In this document: positions 9,013-17,433 of the stretch, one piece after another
Layout of the letters: every line of letters starts with the position of its first letter
How positions within the stretch are numbered: position 1 is the stretch's first letter
Source of the DNA: an uncultured Lachnospiraceae bacterium
GTDB taxonomy: Bacteria; Bacillota; Clostridia; Lachnospirales; Lachnospiraceae
Direction of reading: 5' to 3'
Length of the DNA stretch: 55,660 nucleotides
NCBI GenBank assembly: GCA_947384285.1
Contig: CANDGI010000019.1
Location: 1 to 55,660, forward strand
Position numbers and translations under genes: made by a program
The notes under the pieces: generated by a model
What the model was told of the DNA's origin: nothing
Databases searched by the model: none
Seen by the model: only the letters and a program-made list of their open reading frames with translations

Positions 9013-9054
9013 AAAGCGTTGTACCCACAATAAAAGTGGAAGCTACAGCGCTTT
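9013..9054. terminator. Hairpin with flanking A/T tracts, possibly an orphan terminator
   Basis: AAAGCG, TGTA and CCAC on the left pair with GTGG, TACA and CGCTTT on the right, with small internal loops. On the minus strand it is followed by TTTTTT, so it reads as an intrinsic terminator there. No convincing minus-strand gene ends above it, because the next gene to the right (9234) runs the other way. It may mark a lost gene or a small transcript. Confidence 0.4.
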
Positions 9055-9181
9055 TGGCATTCCAATGGTTTCAGCTTCTTCAATTTTATGGTAATTTCCT
9101 TTCACTTCCCACATTCATAACTAAAGCTCTATCCTGCCTTCCCGTTGGTATCCAAAATTGATAGAAAAGCGCCCACACACG

Positions 9182-9190
9182 TGATATAAT
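9182..9190 (+). promoter_or_regulatory. Extended -10 promoter element
   Basis: TGATATAAT fits the TGnTATAAT extended -10 form, 43 bp upstream of the acetyltransferase start. TTGATA at 9158-9163 is too far (21 bp) to be an ideal -35. I find no clear LexA box here despite the downstream Y-family polymerase. Confidence 0.5.
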
Positions 9191-9233
9191 ATCATCAGGC
9201 AAAACAAACACCTCAACGATAAGGAGAACAATT

Positions 9234-9791
9234 ATGGATACAGCCATCATCAGGGAAGCCAAACCAGAAGACGCCAAACGCCTTTTAGAAATCTATGCAT
9301 ACTATGTGGAAAACACTGCCATTTCCTTTGAATATGATGTCCCGGCACTTTCTGAATTCCTAAGCCGGATGGAACGCACCATGCAGCGGTATCCCTATCT
9401 TGTCATCGAAAAAGACGGGCAGATCCAAGGCTACGCATACGCAGGCCCATTTGTAGGCCGGGCTGCGTATGGATGGTCCTGCGAATTGACCATATACTTG
9501 GACCATACAGTCCAAAAATGCGGCTTTGGAAGAAAATTATACGAAGCCCTTGCGCATAAATTGCGTGAAATGGGCATCCTAAACCTATACGCATGTATCG
9601 GGCATCCCGAAACAGAGGATGAATACCTGAACAAAAACAGCGAAGAATTCCACGCACATCTGGGATTTACAAAGGTGGGGGAATTCCATAAATGCGGACG
9701 CAAATTCGGACGCTGGTATGATATGATTTGGATGGAGAAACTCATCGGCAGACATCAGGAGAGGCAGCCGCCTGTGAAACTTCCAAAATAG
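9234..9791 (+). CDS. GNAT N-acetyltransferase, phosphinothricin-acetyltransferase type
   Basis: 185 residues. It transfers acetyl from acetyl-CoA to an amine. The fold markers are the N-terminal IREAKPEDAKRLLEIYAYYV, the YAYAGPFVGRAAYGWSCELTIYL core (in pieces: GYAYAGPF, AAYGWS), a CoA-binding loop of the Q/RxxGxG/A type as KCGFGRKLYEAL at about residue 98, and LYACIGHPE. The closest characterised group is Pat/YncA, acting on phosphinothricin or methionine derivatives. AAGGAGAACAATT sets the start. The Y-family polymerase gene follows after 13 bp, so they are probably co-transcribed. Confidence 0.87.
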   Translation: MDTAIIREAKPEDAKRLLEIYAYYVENTAISFEYDVPALSEFLSRMERTMQRYPYLVIEKDGQIQGYAYAGPFVGRAAYGWSCELTIYLDHTVQKCGFGRKLYEALAHKLREMGILNLYACIGHPETEDEYLNKNSEEFHAHLGFTKVGEFHKCGRKFGRWYDMIWMEKLIGRHQERQPPVKLPK

Positions 9792-9804
9792 CAAGGAGCC
9801 ATAA

Positions 9805-11169
9805 ATGCAGCCAAAGACTTATATTTGTATTGATTTAAAATCTTTTTATGCCTCGGTAGAATGTGTGGAGCGGGGGCTGGATCCCCTGGCTGCGAATCTG
9901 GTGGTGGCAGACCCGGAACGGACGGAAAAGACTATCTGCCTTGCTGTCTCCCCAGCCATGAAGGCGGCGGGCGTCCCCGGGCGGTGCCGGGTATTTGAAA
10001 TTCCGCCGGACATTGAATATATTATGGCGCCGCCCAGAATGCAGCTTTACATTGACTATTCCGCTGAGATTTACGGCATTTATTTAAAATACATTGCCAA
10101 AGAGGACATTCATCCTTATTCCATCGACGAGGTTTTTATGGATGTAACGGATTACCTTGCCTTGTACGGTCTGACTGCGGAAGAATTATGCCAGAAAATT
10201 ATTCTTGATGTAGCAGAAACTACCGGCATCACCGCTGCTGCAGGCGTTGGGACAAACCTGTACCTGGCAAAAATCGCCTTGGATATCACTGCAAAACACA
10301 TTGGGCTGTCCATAAACATCCAAAAAGGCCATATGATCCCCATCGGAATCCTGGACGAGGAGGCTTACCGCCAGACCCTTTGGAAACACAGGCCGCTGAC
10401 CGATTTCTGGCGCATAGGCCCTGGCATTGCAGCACGCTTAGAACGGATGGGCATCTATACGATGGAGGAAATTGCCAAAGCAGACGAAGCCATGCTCTAT
10501 CATCTTTTCGGCATCGACGCCGAGCTTTTGATCGACCATGCATGGGGCAGGGAATCCACCACCATGGCGGACATCAAAAATTACAAATCAAAGGAAACCT
10601 CCATTTCCAGCGGCCAGGTACTGCCCTGTGATTACGATTTTGAAGATGGAAAATTGATCGTAAAAGAAATGACAGACCTCCTCTGCCTGGAATTAGTGGA
10701 TAAAGGACTGATTACCAACTCCGTTACCCTGCATGTAGGCTATGCCGGACGCTTCGGCAGAAAATCTGCCCATGGGACAACCGCCATGACCATCACAACA
10801 AGCTCCGCCTCACAGATTACCGCATATACCTTGAAGCTGTATGAGCAGATTGTAGACAGATACACTCCCATCCGCCGGGTAAACGTAAGCTTTAACCATG
10901 TTGTGGATGAGCTATGCCAGCAATACGACCTGTTTACCGACCCGGCAGAGCTGGAACGGGAACATCAATTGCAGAAAGCCATGCTTGACATTAAGGAGAA
11001 ATTTGGGAAAAATGCAATTTTAAAGGGGATGAACCTGCAGAAAAATGCAACAACCATGGAGCGGAACCAGCAGATCGGAGGGCATAAAAGCGGAATGAAC
11101 CTGCAGAAAAATCCAGCAGCCATTGCGCCAAACCAGCAAGCCGCAGGACATAAAACCGACGTCTGCTAA
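9805..11169 (+). CDS. Y-family DNA polymerase (UmuC/UvrX type)
   Basis: 454 residues. A translesion DNA polymerase of the group usually paired with YolD. Catalytic residues are visible: Asp10 in ICIDLKSFYAS and Asp108-Glu109 in YSIDEVFMD. The palm and fingers, a helix-hairpin-helix thumb (RIGPGIAARLERMGI) and the little-finger domain follow. The C-terminus is odd: residues 408-429 and 430-451 are two copies of a 22-residue unit beginning GMNLQKN and ending GHKS/GHKT, encoded by a 66-bp tandem duplication. The first copy resembles the tail I remember for relatives. Ribosome site AAGGAGCCATAA. Confidence 0.92.
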   Translation: MQPKTYICIDLKSFYASVECVERGLDPLAANLVVADPERTEKTICLAVSPAMKAAGVPGRCRVFEIPPDIEYIMAPPRMQLYIDYSAEIYGIYLKYIAKEDIHPYSIDEVFMDVTDYLALYGLTAEELCQKIILDVAETTGITAAAGVGTNLYLAKIALDITAKHIGLSINIQKGHMIPIGILDEEAYRQTLWKHRPLTDFWRIGPGIAARLERMGIYTMEEIAKADEAMLYHLFGIDAELLIDHAWGRESTTMADIKNYKSKETSISSGQVLPCDYDFEDGKLIVKEMTDLLCLELVDKGLITNSVTLHVGYAGRFGRKSAHGTTAMTITTSSASQITAYTLKLYEQIVDRYTPIRRVNVSFNHVVDELCQQYDLFTDPAELEREHQLQKAMLDIKEKFGKNAILKGMNLQKNATTMERNQQIGGHKSGMNLQKNPAAIAPNQQAAGHKTDVC

Positions 11170-11198
11170 GGAACTGTTAAGCGATTGGAGGACACAAA

Positions 11199-11519
11199 AT
11201 GACACGGACAAAAATGAGCCGGGAAGAGCGGGCAAAACAATTTATGCCCTTTGCTGCCTTAAAAGGCTATCCGGAAGCATTGCAGAAAAAAGAAAAAATC
11301 GTTGTTCCAAAAGCAGAGCTGTCAGAAGATTACCAGGAGGAACTGAACCGCATGCTCCTCCAGGTTAAAGTAAATGATATGATCACTGTCACCTGCTTCC
11401 AGAAAGGCGAATACCTGAAAGTCACAGGCATGGTTTCCAAAATAGATAAATCTGCCAGATTCCTTCAGATTGTCCATACCAAAATACCTTTGGACGATAT
11501 TTATCAAATCATAATATGA
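11199..11519 (+). CDS. YolD-like protein
   Basis: 106 residues. YolD-like proteins are typically encoded next to UmuC/UvrX polymerases in Firmicutes and plasmids and are thought to support or regulate them in the manner of UmuD. Family signatures are REERAKQFMPFAALKGYPEAL near the N-terminus (shown as AKQFMPFAALKGY) and the C-terminal DKSARFLQIVHTKIPLDDI. GGAGGACACAAA precedes the ATG. It lies 29 bp after the polymerase stop. Confidence 0.9.
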   Translation: MTRTKMSREERAKQFMPFAALKGYPEALQKKEKIVVPKAELSEDYQEELNRMLLQVKVNDMITVTCFQKGEYLKVTGMVSKIDKSARFLQIVHTKIPLDDIYQIII

Positions 11520-11523
11520 ATAA

Positions 11524-11558
11524 AGCCAGTGCAAAGGCTTTTTCCCTCTGCACTGGCT
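11524..11558. terminator. Shared terminator hairpin between yolD and spoVG
   Basis: AGCCAGTGCA (11524-11533) and TGCACTGGCT (11549-11558) form a perfect 10-bp stem between convergent genes. On the minus strand it is followed by TTTATT, which favours termination of spoVG; the plus-strand U-tract is poor. Confidence 0.6.
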
Positions 11559-11610
11559 CTGCCATTCCTTATTCTCTTTTCTAACATTTCCCATTGCATC
11601 AGTTCTCCTG

Positions 11611-11880
11611 TCATTCCTCTGCTGTCTCTGTTTCCATCCGATACTTATCCAGAATAATACTCTGAATTGTGTCCCGTGTCTGTGAATTGATTGGGTGGGC
11701 AATATCCCTGTATTCACCGTCTGCCGCTTTCCTGCTTGGCATCGCGATAAATAATCCTTTCTCGCCCTCAATCACTTTGATATCATGGACTACGAATTCT
11801 TCGTCAATGGTAATTGACACCACCGCCCGCATCTTTCCTTCCTTTTCCACTTTACGGATTCTCACGTCTGTAATCTGCAT
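11611..11880 (-). CDS. spoVG: Septation/sporulation regulator SpoVG
   Basis: 89 residues. SpoVG binds nucleic acid and affects septation, sporulation and many post-exponential genes in Firmicutes. The characteristic start [11 protein letters not shown], then [20 protein letters not shown] (in parts) and the conserved [20 protein letters not shown] region are all present. ATG 11880 is chosen because GGGGCGGTGAATGT precedes it and homologues begin here; the frame is open to 11925. It lies downstream of glgD on the same strand. Confidence 0.96.
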   Translation of the reverse strand: MQITDVRIRKVEKEGKMRAVVSITIDEEFVVHDIKVIEGEKGLFIAMPSRKAADGEYRDIAHPINSQTRDTIQSIILDKYRMETETAEE

Positions 11881-11921
11881 ACATTCACCGCCCCTTCGTA
11901 ATATGTTCTTCAACCACGCAA

Positions 11922-11947
11922 CCACTTTTACATAATCGCAAAAGTGG
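11922..11947. promoter_or_regulatory. Hairpin in the spoVG leader/promoter region
   Basis: CCACTTTT (11922-11929) and AAAAGTGG (11940-11947) are an 8-bp inverted repeat in the 81-bp gap between the glgD stop and spoVG. A TTGACG at about 11952-11957 on the minus strand could serve as a -35, which would place the repeat over the spoVG core promoter. It could also be a weak glgD terminator. Confidence 0.4.
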
Positions 11948-11961
11948 TCACATTCGTCAAG

Positions 11962-13077
11962 CTAAATCACATACCTTTCATTATGTTCATATACTACCTT
12001 GATCCCGTCCCCGCCGCTGAAATAAGTATTGGCACGTAGGGTATCCCGGCTTTCAACAATACAATTTTCAATATGTGTGTTATCTCCAATATATACGTCA
12101 TTCAAAATAATGGAATTCTTAATCACGCAATTTTTTCCTACAAAAGCCTTCTTAAACAAAATAGAATTCTCTACCTTGCTGTTAATAATGCATCCGCTGG
12201 ATATCAGGCTGTTACGCACTTCTGAGCCTATGTTGTACTTGGCTGGCGGAAGGTCATCCACCTTAGAATAAATCCTTGGCTCATCCTTGAAATACCTTCG
12301 GATTTCCGGCTTTAAGAAATCCATGTTTGTCCTGTAATAGGATTCTACCGTAGCGATATTGCTCCAGTATTCCTCCATCTTATAGCCGTAAATGCGCTTC
12401 ATGTTCTTATACCGGATTAGAATATCCGTTACAAAATCATGGCGGTTCTCCTGGGCACACCGCTCCAGCATCTCAATCAGCTGCCGTCTGCGGATAATGT
12501 AAATCCCGGCTGAAATGGTATTGGACTGGGCAACCATGGGCTTCTCCTCAAATTCCACAATTCTGGAATCCTCGTTCATCCTTACCACCCCGAACCGGCT
12601 CACATCCTCTCCTACCGGCATGTCCTTGCAGACGATGGTAATGTCCGCCTTCTTTTCAATATGGTATTCCAGGATCTTGTTGTAATCCATCTTATAAACA
12701 CAATCGCCAGCCGCAATAATCACATATGGCTCATGGCTTCTCTTCAAAAAATCAATATTCCGGTACATGGCATCGGCTGTCCCCCGGTACCACCATGCAT
12801 TATCTGATGTAACTGTAGGATTGAATACATAAAGCCCCCCCTGCTTCCTGCCAAAATCCCACCACTTAGAAGAACTTAAATGCTCGTTCAGGCTTCTTGC
12901 ATTATATTGGGTCAAAACAGCTACCTTCTGGATATGGGAATTGCTCATATTGCTCAAAGCAAAATCAATACACCGATAACTTCCGCCCACGGGCATGGCC
13001 GCAATGGCTCTCTTATTGGAAAGCTCCTGCATCTTGCTGTTATTACCGCCTGCTAAAATGATACCTAATGCCTTCAT
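11962..13077 (-). CDS. glgD: Glucose-1-phosphate adenylyltransferase subunit GlgD
   Basis: 371 residues. GlgD is the regulatory partner of GlgC in Firmicute ADP-glucose pyrophosphorylase, which makes ADP-glucose for glycogen. The N-terminal nucleotidyltransferase domain has the degenerate loop [26 protein letters not shown] (in parts) instead of the GGQGSRLG of GlgC, as expected for this subunit. A left-handed beta-helix with hexapeptide repeats ([20 protein letters not shown]) fills the C-terminus. Its start overlaps the glgC stop as ATGA, so the subunits are coupled. Confidence 0.94.
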   Translation of the reverse strand: MKALGIILAGGNNSKMQELSNKRAIAAMPVGGSYRCIDFALSNMSNSHIQKVAVLTQYNARSLNEHLSSSKWWDFGRKQGGLYVFNPTVTSDNAWWYRGTADAMYRNIDFLKRSHEPYVIIAAGDCVYKMDYNKILEYHIEKKADITIVCKDMPVGEDVSRFGVVRMNEDSRIVEFEEKPMVAQSNTISAGIYIIRRRQLIEMLERCAQENRHDFVTDILIRYKNMKRIYGYKMEEYWSNIATVESYYRTNMDFLKPEIRRYFKDEPRIYSKVDDLPPAKYNIGSEVRNSLISSGCIINSKVENSILFKKAFVGKNCVIKNSIILNDVYIGDNTHIENCIVESRDTLRANTYFSGGDGIKVVYEHNERYVI

Positions 13078-14348
13078 ATTATGTCACCTGCCTTAATTAT
13101 TGATTCCCCGCTTGCCAGAATACCGTCTTTATAATCCCCTGCCTCTGTCTCGCCGGATATAGCCGTATTCTTCCCAACCTTCACGCCAGGCGGAATTATG
13201 GAATTCTCACCGATCGTCACAAGGCCGAAGGAGTAAACGCTGGGATTGAGCTTATTCGGAACTTCCTCCCCGATGCCCAGTTCGGCATGATCGCCTATTT
13301 TTACATTCTCAGCAATGATTGACTTGGCGATGCTGACATTGTCGCCAATCTTGGTATTCTGCATGATAATGGAATCCCGCACCACCGTATCTTTGCCGAT
13401 GATAACGCCCGGCCCAATGACAGAACCATATACCTTGCCGTAAATCTCAGAGCCTTCCCCGATAATGCAGCGCTCTGTCACAGCATCCGCGGAAATATAC
13501 TGGGGATCAATCTCATCACTCTTGGTATAAATCTTCCAATATTCTTCGTACAGATTGAACTCTGGAATTAAATCAATCAATTCCATATTGGCTTCCCAAT
13601 AAGACCCAAGGGTTCCCACATCCTTCCAGTACCCGTTATATTCATATGCAAACAACCGCCTGCCATTCTCCCGGCAATAAGGTATAATATGCTTTCCAAA
13701 ATCACAATTGCTCTGTTCTGACATGGTTACAAGGGCTTCCCGCAGCACACTCCAGTTAAAAATATAAATACCCATAGAAGCTAAATTGCTGGTAGGGTTC
13801 TGGGGCTTTTCCTCAAATTCCTGAATCTGCTTGTTCTCATCCGTAATCACCAGGCCGAAACGGCTGGCCTCCTCCCACGGCACCGGCATAGCGGCAATGG
13901 TAACATCGGCATTATTCTCTTTATGGAAATCAAGCATGACTTCATAATTCATCTTATAAATGTGATCCCCGGAAAGAATCAATACATATTCTGGATGATA
14001 GCTTTCAATATAATTCAGGTTCTGATATATTGCATTGGCAGTGCCTGTATACCACTCACTGTTGTCACTCTTCTCATAAGGAGGCAGTACCGTTACTCCG
14101 CCATGATTACGGTCCAGATCCCATGGAATACCAATTCCAATGTGGGCATTCAACCGCAAAGGCTGGTATTGGGTCAATACGCCTACAGTATCTATACCAG
14201 AATTCACACAATTGCTCAGCGGAAAATCAATGATACGGTATTTGCCGCCAAATGCAACTGCTGGTTTTGCTACCTTAGAAGTCAATACACCCAGGCGGCT
14301 TCCCTGCCCTCCTGCCAGAAGCATGGCAATCATTTCTTTACGAATCAT
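13074..14348 (-). CDS. glgC: Glucose-1-phosphate adenylyltransferase GlgC
   Basis: 424 residues. It is the catalytic ADP-glucose pyrophosphorylase subunit: ATP plus glucose-1-phosphate gives ADP-glucose. The signature [15 protein letters not shown] lies at about residues 8-22, with the catalytic [10 protein letters not shown] at about 130-139 and [10 protein letters not shown] near 180. The C-terminal beta-helix carries isoleucine-patch repeats ([12 protein letters not shown]). ATG 14348 is taken because AGAGGTGAGAGAC precedes it; a GTG nine bases upstream lies inside that site. The cell's phosphoglucomutase at 7102-8811 can supply the substrate. Confidence 0.96.
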   Translation of the reverse strand: MIRKEMIAMLLAGGQGSRLGVLTSKVAKPAVAFGGKYRIIDFPLSNCVNSGIDTVGVLTQYQPLRLNAHIGIGIPWDLDRNHGGVTVLPPYEKSDNSEWYTGTANAIYQNLNYIESYHPEYVLILSGDHIYKMNYEVMLDFHKENNADVTIAAMPVPWEEASRFGLVITDENKQIQEFEEKPQNPTSNLASMGIYIFNWSVLREALVTMSEQSNCDFGKHIIPYCRENGRRLFAYEYNGYWKDVGTLGSYWEANMELIDLIPEFNLYEEYWKIYTKSDEIDPQYISADAVTERCIIGEGSEIYGKVYGSVIGPGVIIGKDTVVRDSIIMQNTKIGDNVSIAKSIIAENVKIGDHAELGIGEEVPNKLNPSVYSFGLVTIGENSIIPPGVKVGKNTAISGETEAGDYKDGILASGESIIKAGDII

Positions 14349-14391
14349 GTCTCTCACCTCTCGTCATTAATTTCTTGTTACTTGTAGACCA

Positions 14392-14400
14392 ATTATACCA
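14392..14400 (-). promoter_or_regulatory. Extended -10 promoter of glgCD
   Basis: Minus-strand TGGTATAAT fits TGnTATAAT about 45 bp upstream of the glgC start. No good -35 is seen 17 bp further up. The surrounding leader is AT-rich. Confidence 0.55.
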
Positions 14401-14534
14401 CAAAAGAATCTTTTCGTACACATATTTCACAATTTTTTTCGCAAAAAATAAATTATTTTGTCATTTTAGACAATTTTCCCCCTTCTTCTCGCGAACCTGT
14501 GAACATTTCTTCCTACTCTTTTTTTATTTTCAAT

Positions 14535-14563
14535 TTGCAAAATACATTGCAGTAGTATAGAAT
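14535..14563 (+). promoter_or_regulatory. Possible murC promoter
   Basis: TTGCAA (14535-14540) and TAGAAT (14558-14563) are separated by 17 bp and lie 40 bp before the murC start. The -10 matches five of six consensus bases and the -35 four of six. Confidence 0.45.
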
Positions 14564-14602
14564 AAGAAGAAAGATAATATAAAAAGCAGGCAGGTAGAAA
14601 AT

Positions 14603-15982
14603 ATGTATAAAATTAATTTTAAAAAACCAATTCATCTTCATTTCATTGGAATCGGCGGCATCAGCATGAGCGGTCTTGCCGAAATCCTGCTAAAAGAAAA
14701 TTTCCGCATTTCCGGCTCCGACGCCAGAAGTTCCGAACTGACAGAAAAATTAATCGCTTTAGGGGCTGAAATCTTTTTCGGACAGCGCGCCTCCAATATC
14801 AAAGAAGGCATTGACGCTGTTGTATACACTGCGGCTATCCATCCAGATAACCCCGAATTAAAAGCTGCCATGGACAAACAGCTCCCCACCCTCACAAGGG
14901 CAGAGCTTTTAGGGCAGATTATGGACAATTATACCGAATCCATTGCCATATCCGGCACCCATGGAAAGACCACTACAACCTCCATGGCCACCCAGATTCT
15001 CTTACAAGCATGTACCGACCCCACCGTCTCCGTAGGGGGAATCTTAGATTCCATCAACGGAAATATCCGTGTGGGCAGCTCTGAATTTTTCCTGACAGAA
15101 GCATGCGAATACACCGACAGCTTCCTGAACTTTTACCCGAAATACGCCCTCATATTAAATATAGAAGAAGATCATCTGGATTACTTCAAGGATCTTAACC
15201 ATATCCGGCGTTCCTTCCGCCGGTTTGCCTGCAATGTTTCCCCAGAGGGCACGCTGCTCATCAACGGGGAAATTGATAATTTCCAGCAGATTACAGAGGA
15301 GCTTTCCTGCAATGTCAGAACCTTTGGCCTTGCCTCCTCTAATTCATATTATGCAGACAACATTACTTTTAACACACAAGGCTGCGCAAACTTCACCCTT
15401 ATGCAGGAAGGAACAGCCTTGGGCAGTATTTCCCTTAACGTTCCCGGCCTTCACAATGTAAGCAATGCATTGGCGGCATGTGCGCTGGCATTGGAAATGA
15501 ACATTCCTTTTACCAGCATCCAGTCTGCCTTTGGCGATTTCCACAGCCCAGAGCGTCGTTTTGAACATAAGGGAAATCTGGGCGGCATTACCATTATTGA
15601 CGACTATGCCCACCATCCAGCGGAAATCACAGCAACCTTAACAGCCGCAAAAAATTACGAAAGCCACCGCATCGTATGCGTATTCCAGCCTCATACTTAC
15701 AGCCGGACCAAGGCATTTATGGATGAGTTTGCAGAGGCCCTGTCTTTGGCGGACATTGTGGTTTTGGCAGACATTTACCCGGCACGGGAAACGGATACCC
15801 TTGGCGTAAGCTCCCTGGATTTACAGAAAAAGTTACAAAAATCCGGAACAGAATGCTACTATTTTCCATCTTTTGACGAAATTGAAAACTTTTTAATAAA
15901 TAAATGTATAAACGGTGATTTGTTGATAACTATGGGGGCTGGAGATATTGTGCAAGTAGGTGAACACCTTCTTGGGAAATAG
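14603..15982 (+). CDS. murC: UDP-N-acetylmuramate--L-alanine ligase MurC
   Basis: 459 residues. MurC adds L-alanine to UDP-MurNAc with ATP in peptidoglycan precursor synthesis. The N-terminal Rossmann domain has HFIGIGGISMSGLAEIL at about residues 13-29, the ATP loop is SGTHGKTTTTSM at about 117-128, and later Mur motifs are EACEYTDSFLNFYP, LNIEEDHLDYF and DDYAHHPAEI. GAGDIVQVGE closes the C-terminus. The ribosome site (GCAGGTAGAAAAT) is modest. The stop is followed at once by the DnaA-box cluster. Confidence 0.97.
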   Translation: MYKINFKKPIHLHFIGIGGISMSGLAEILLKENFRISGSDARSSELTEKLIALGAEIFFGQRASNIKEGIDAVVYTAAIHPDNPELKAAMDKQLPTLTRAELLGQIMDNYTESIAISGTHGKTTTTSMATQILLQACTDPTVSVGGILDSINGNIRVGSSEFFLTEACEYTDSFLNFYPKYALILNIEEDHLDYFKDLNHIRRSFRRFACNVSPEGTLLINGEIDNFQQITEELSCNVRTFGLASSNSYYADNITFNTQGCANFTLMQEGTALGSISLNVPGLHNVSNALAACALALEMNIPFTSIQSAFGDFHSPERRFEHKGNLGGITIIDDYAHHPAEITATLTAAKNYESHRIVCVFQPHTYSRTKAFMDEFAEALSLADIVVLADIYPARETDTLGVSSLDLQKKLQKSGTECYYFPSFDEIENFLINKCINGDLLITMGAGDIVQVGEHLLGK

Positions 15983-16000
15983 TTATCCACATTATCCACA
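15983..16000 (+). promoter_or_regulatory. Two abutting consensus DnaA boxes
   Basis: TTATCCACA occurs at 15983-15991 and again at 15992-16000 with no spacer. Both match the DnaA box consensus TTATNCACA exactly. They begin two bases after the murC stop codon. A weaker TGTGGATTT on the same strand lies near 16029. Confidence 0.75.
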
Positions 16001-16137
16001 TTCAAATGGGGAAAACTTTCCCGTTGGGATGTGGATTTTTAGGTTAACATAATGCAATTTTTCCAATTTGGGAAAATATAAGGTTTTTTCCGGTTTTATG
16101 GGTACTGGGAATGCTGCCATACACTTTCCCATACCTT

Positions 16138-16155
16138 TTATCCACATTATCCACC
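16138..16155 (+). promoter_or_regulatory. Second abutting DnaA box pair
   Basis: TTATCCACA at 16138-16146 is directly followed by TTATCCACC at 16147-16155 (one mismatch). The arrangement copies the pair at 15983-16000, 155 bp upstream. Together they fill the 307-bp gap between murC and dnaD and lie upstream of the dnaD promoter, which suggests DnaA control of the primosome genes or DnaA titration. Confidence 0.7.
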
Positions 16156-16230
16156 CTTTCCACATTTTCCGAATCCCTTGATTTTACGGGGTTTCCAGGA
16201 AAAAATTTACTTCTCATTTTGATTTTTATG

Positions 16231-16239
16231 TGCTATACT
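16231..16239 (+). promoter_or_regulatory. Extended -10 promoter of the dnaD operon
   Basis: TGCTATACT fits TGnTATAAT with one mismatch, 51 bp before the dnaD start. No clear -35 is present. The DnaA boxes lie 76-250 bp upstream of it. Confidence 0.5.
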
Positions 16240-16289
16240 TGATTCCACATTAAGTAACTTTTACCCTTTGGAGGATTTTGGAGGATATT

Positions 16290-17408
16290 ATGGAAGACAT
16301 CACATTACACAAAGACAACGGCAATCCCACAACGGCAATCCCCAACCGATTTATCGACGAATACATGACGGACGCCAACGGAGAATTTGTCAAAATATAT
16401 TTGTACCTTCTCCGCTGCATGAATTCACCCGGCTGCAGTTTTTCTATTTCCAGAACTGCGGACAAGTTCGACCACACGGAAAAGGATATCCGGCGTGCTT
16501 TAACCTATTGGGAAAAAATGAACCTGCTGCGGTTAGAATATAATGAGGATAAATCTATTTCCGGCATTTACTTCCTGGACGCTGGCGGCGCGTCCGCCAA
16601 AGACGATGCGGTTCCCTTGAAAAAAGCGGAATTTGTGGTTCCTCCCATGTCGCAGAAGGAATACCCCAAAGCTTTTTCAAGCGCTGATGCCTGTACCTCA
16701 AACCGCATGGCAGCTGCAAAGGAAAAGACAGCCTATACCCCCGGCGAATTGGCGGCATTGAAAGAAAAAGAAGAAGTCCGGGAGCTATTGTTTGTAGCGG
16801 AAAGCTACCTTGCCAGGCCTTTATCCTCTACCGATATCCAGTCCCTGCTTTACTGGTATGACGGCCTTGGCCTTTCCGTGGACCTGATTGTCTACCTGAT
16901 GGAATACTGTATTGCCGGAGGGCATTCCAGCCTTCATTACATGGAAAAGGTTGCCCTGAATTGGAAGGAAGCAAGAATTGAGACCGTGGAGCAGGCAAAG
17001 CGGAGCATCAATACCCACAGCCAGCTGCACTATGCTGTCATGAAGGCCTTCGGGATTCACGGACGCAGCCTGATTCCCGCTGAAACCGCTTATATAGAAA
17101 AATGGAGTAAAGAACTGGGATTTGGACAGGATATGATTACCGAAGCCTGCAGCCGTACCATATTAACCATCCATCAGCCTAATTTCGAATATGCAGACCG
17201 GATTCTCCTCAACTGGAAAAAGCAGAATATACATACTGCCGCTGATATCCGGAAAGCAGACGAGTCCTTCCAGGCTGCAAGAACTGCGGAAAAAACTGCA
17301 AAAAACGCTGCTGCAAGAACTGCCGCTGCAAACCGTTTCAACAGTTTTCCCCAGCGCACCTACAACCTGGACCAGCTGGAGGCAGAGTTATTAAATACGG
17401 CACGTTAA
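16290..17408 (+). CDS. DnaD-domain primosome protein
   Basis: 372 residues. DnaD-domain proteins act in replication initiation and restart in Firmicutes, helping load the replicative helicase. Residues about 10-100 form a winged-helix-like N-domain (IPNRFIDEYM ... CSFSISRTADKFDHTEKDI in parts). Two DnaD_B-type helical blocks follow, at about 165-235 (SLLYWYDGLGLSVDLIVYLMEYC in parts) and about 250-325 (AYIEKWSKELGFGQDMI). The tail is alanine-rich and probably disordered. GGAGGATATT before ATG 16290 sets the start. The gene is 25 bp upstream of the helicase-loader gene. Confidence 0.88.
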   Translation: MEDITLHKDNGNPTTAIPNRFIDEYMTDANGEFVKIYLYLLRCMNSPGCSFSISRTADKFDHTEKDIRRALTYWEKMNLLRLEYNEDKSISGIYFLDAGGASAKDDAVPLKKAEFVVPPMSQKEYPKAFSSADACTSNRMAAAKEKTAYTPGELAALKEKEEVRELLFVAESYLARPLSSTDIQSLLYWYDGLGLSVDLIVYLMEYCIAGGHSSLHYMEKVALNWKEARIETVEQAKRSINTHSQLHYAVMKAFGIHGRSLIPAETAYIEKWSKELGFGQDMITEACSRTILTIHQPNFEYADRILLNWKKQNIHTAADIRKADESFQAARTAEKTAKNAAARTAAANRFNSFPQRTYNLDQLEAELLNTAR

Positions 17409-17433
17409 GAAGAGATACCAAAAGGAGGCATCC

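Noticed and set aside
9086-9277. Minus-strand ORF of 63 residues over the acetyltransferase start
   Set aside because: It lies opposite a well supported start and promoter, has no ribosome site and no recognisable sequence.
15983-16155. Chromosomal replication origin
   Set aside because: The DnaA boxes are real, but dnaA, dnaN and an AT-rich unwinding region are not present, so a regulatory cluster is the safer reading.
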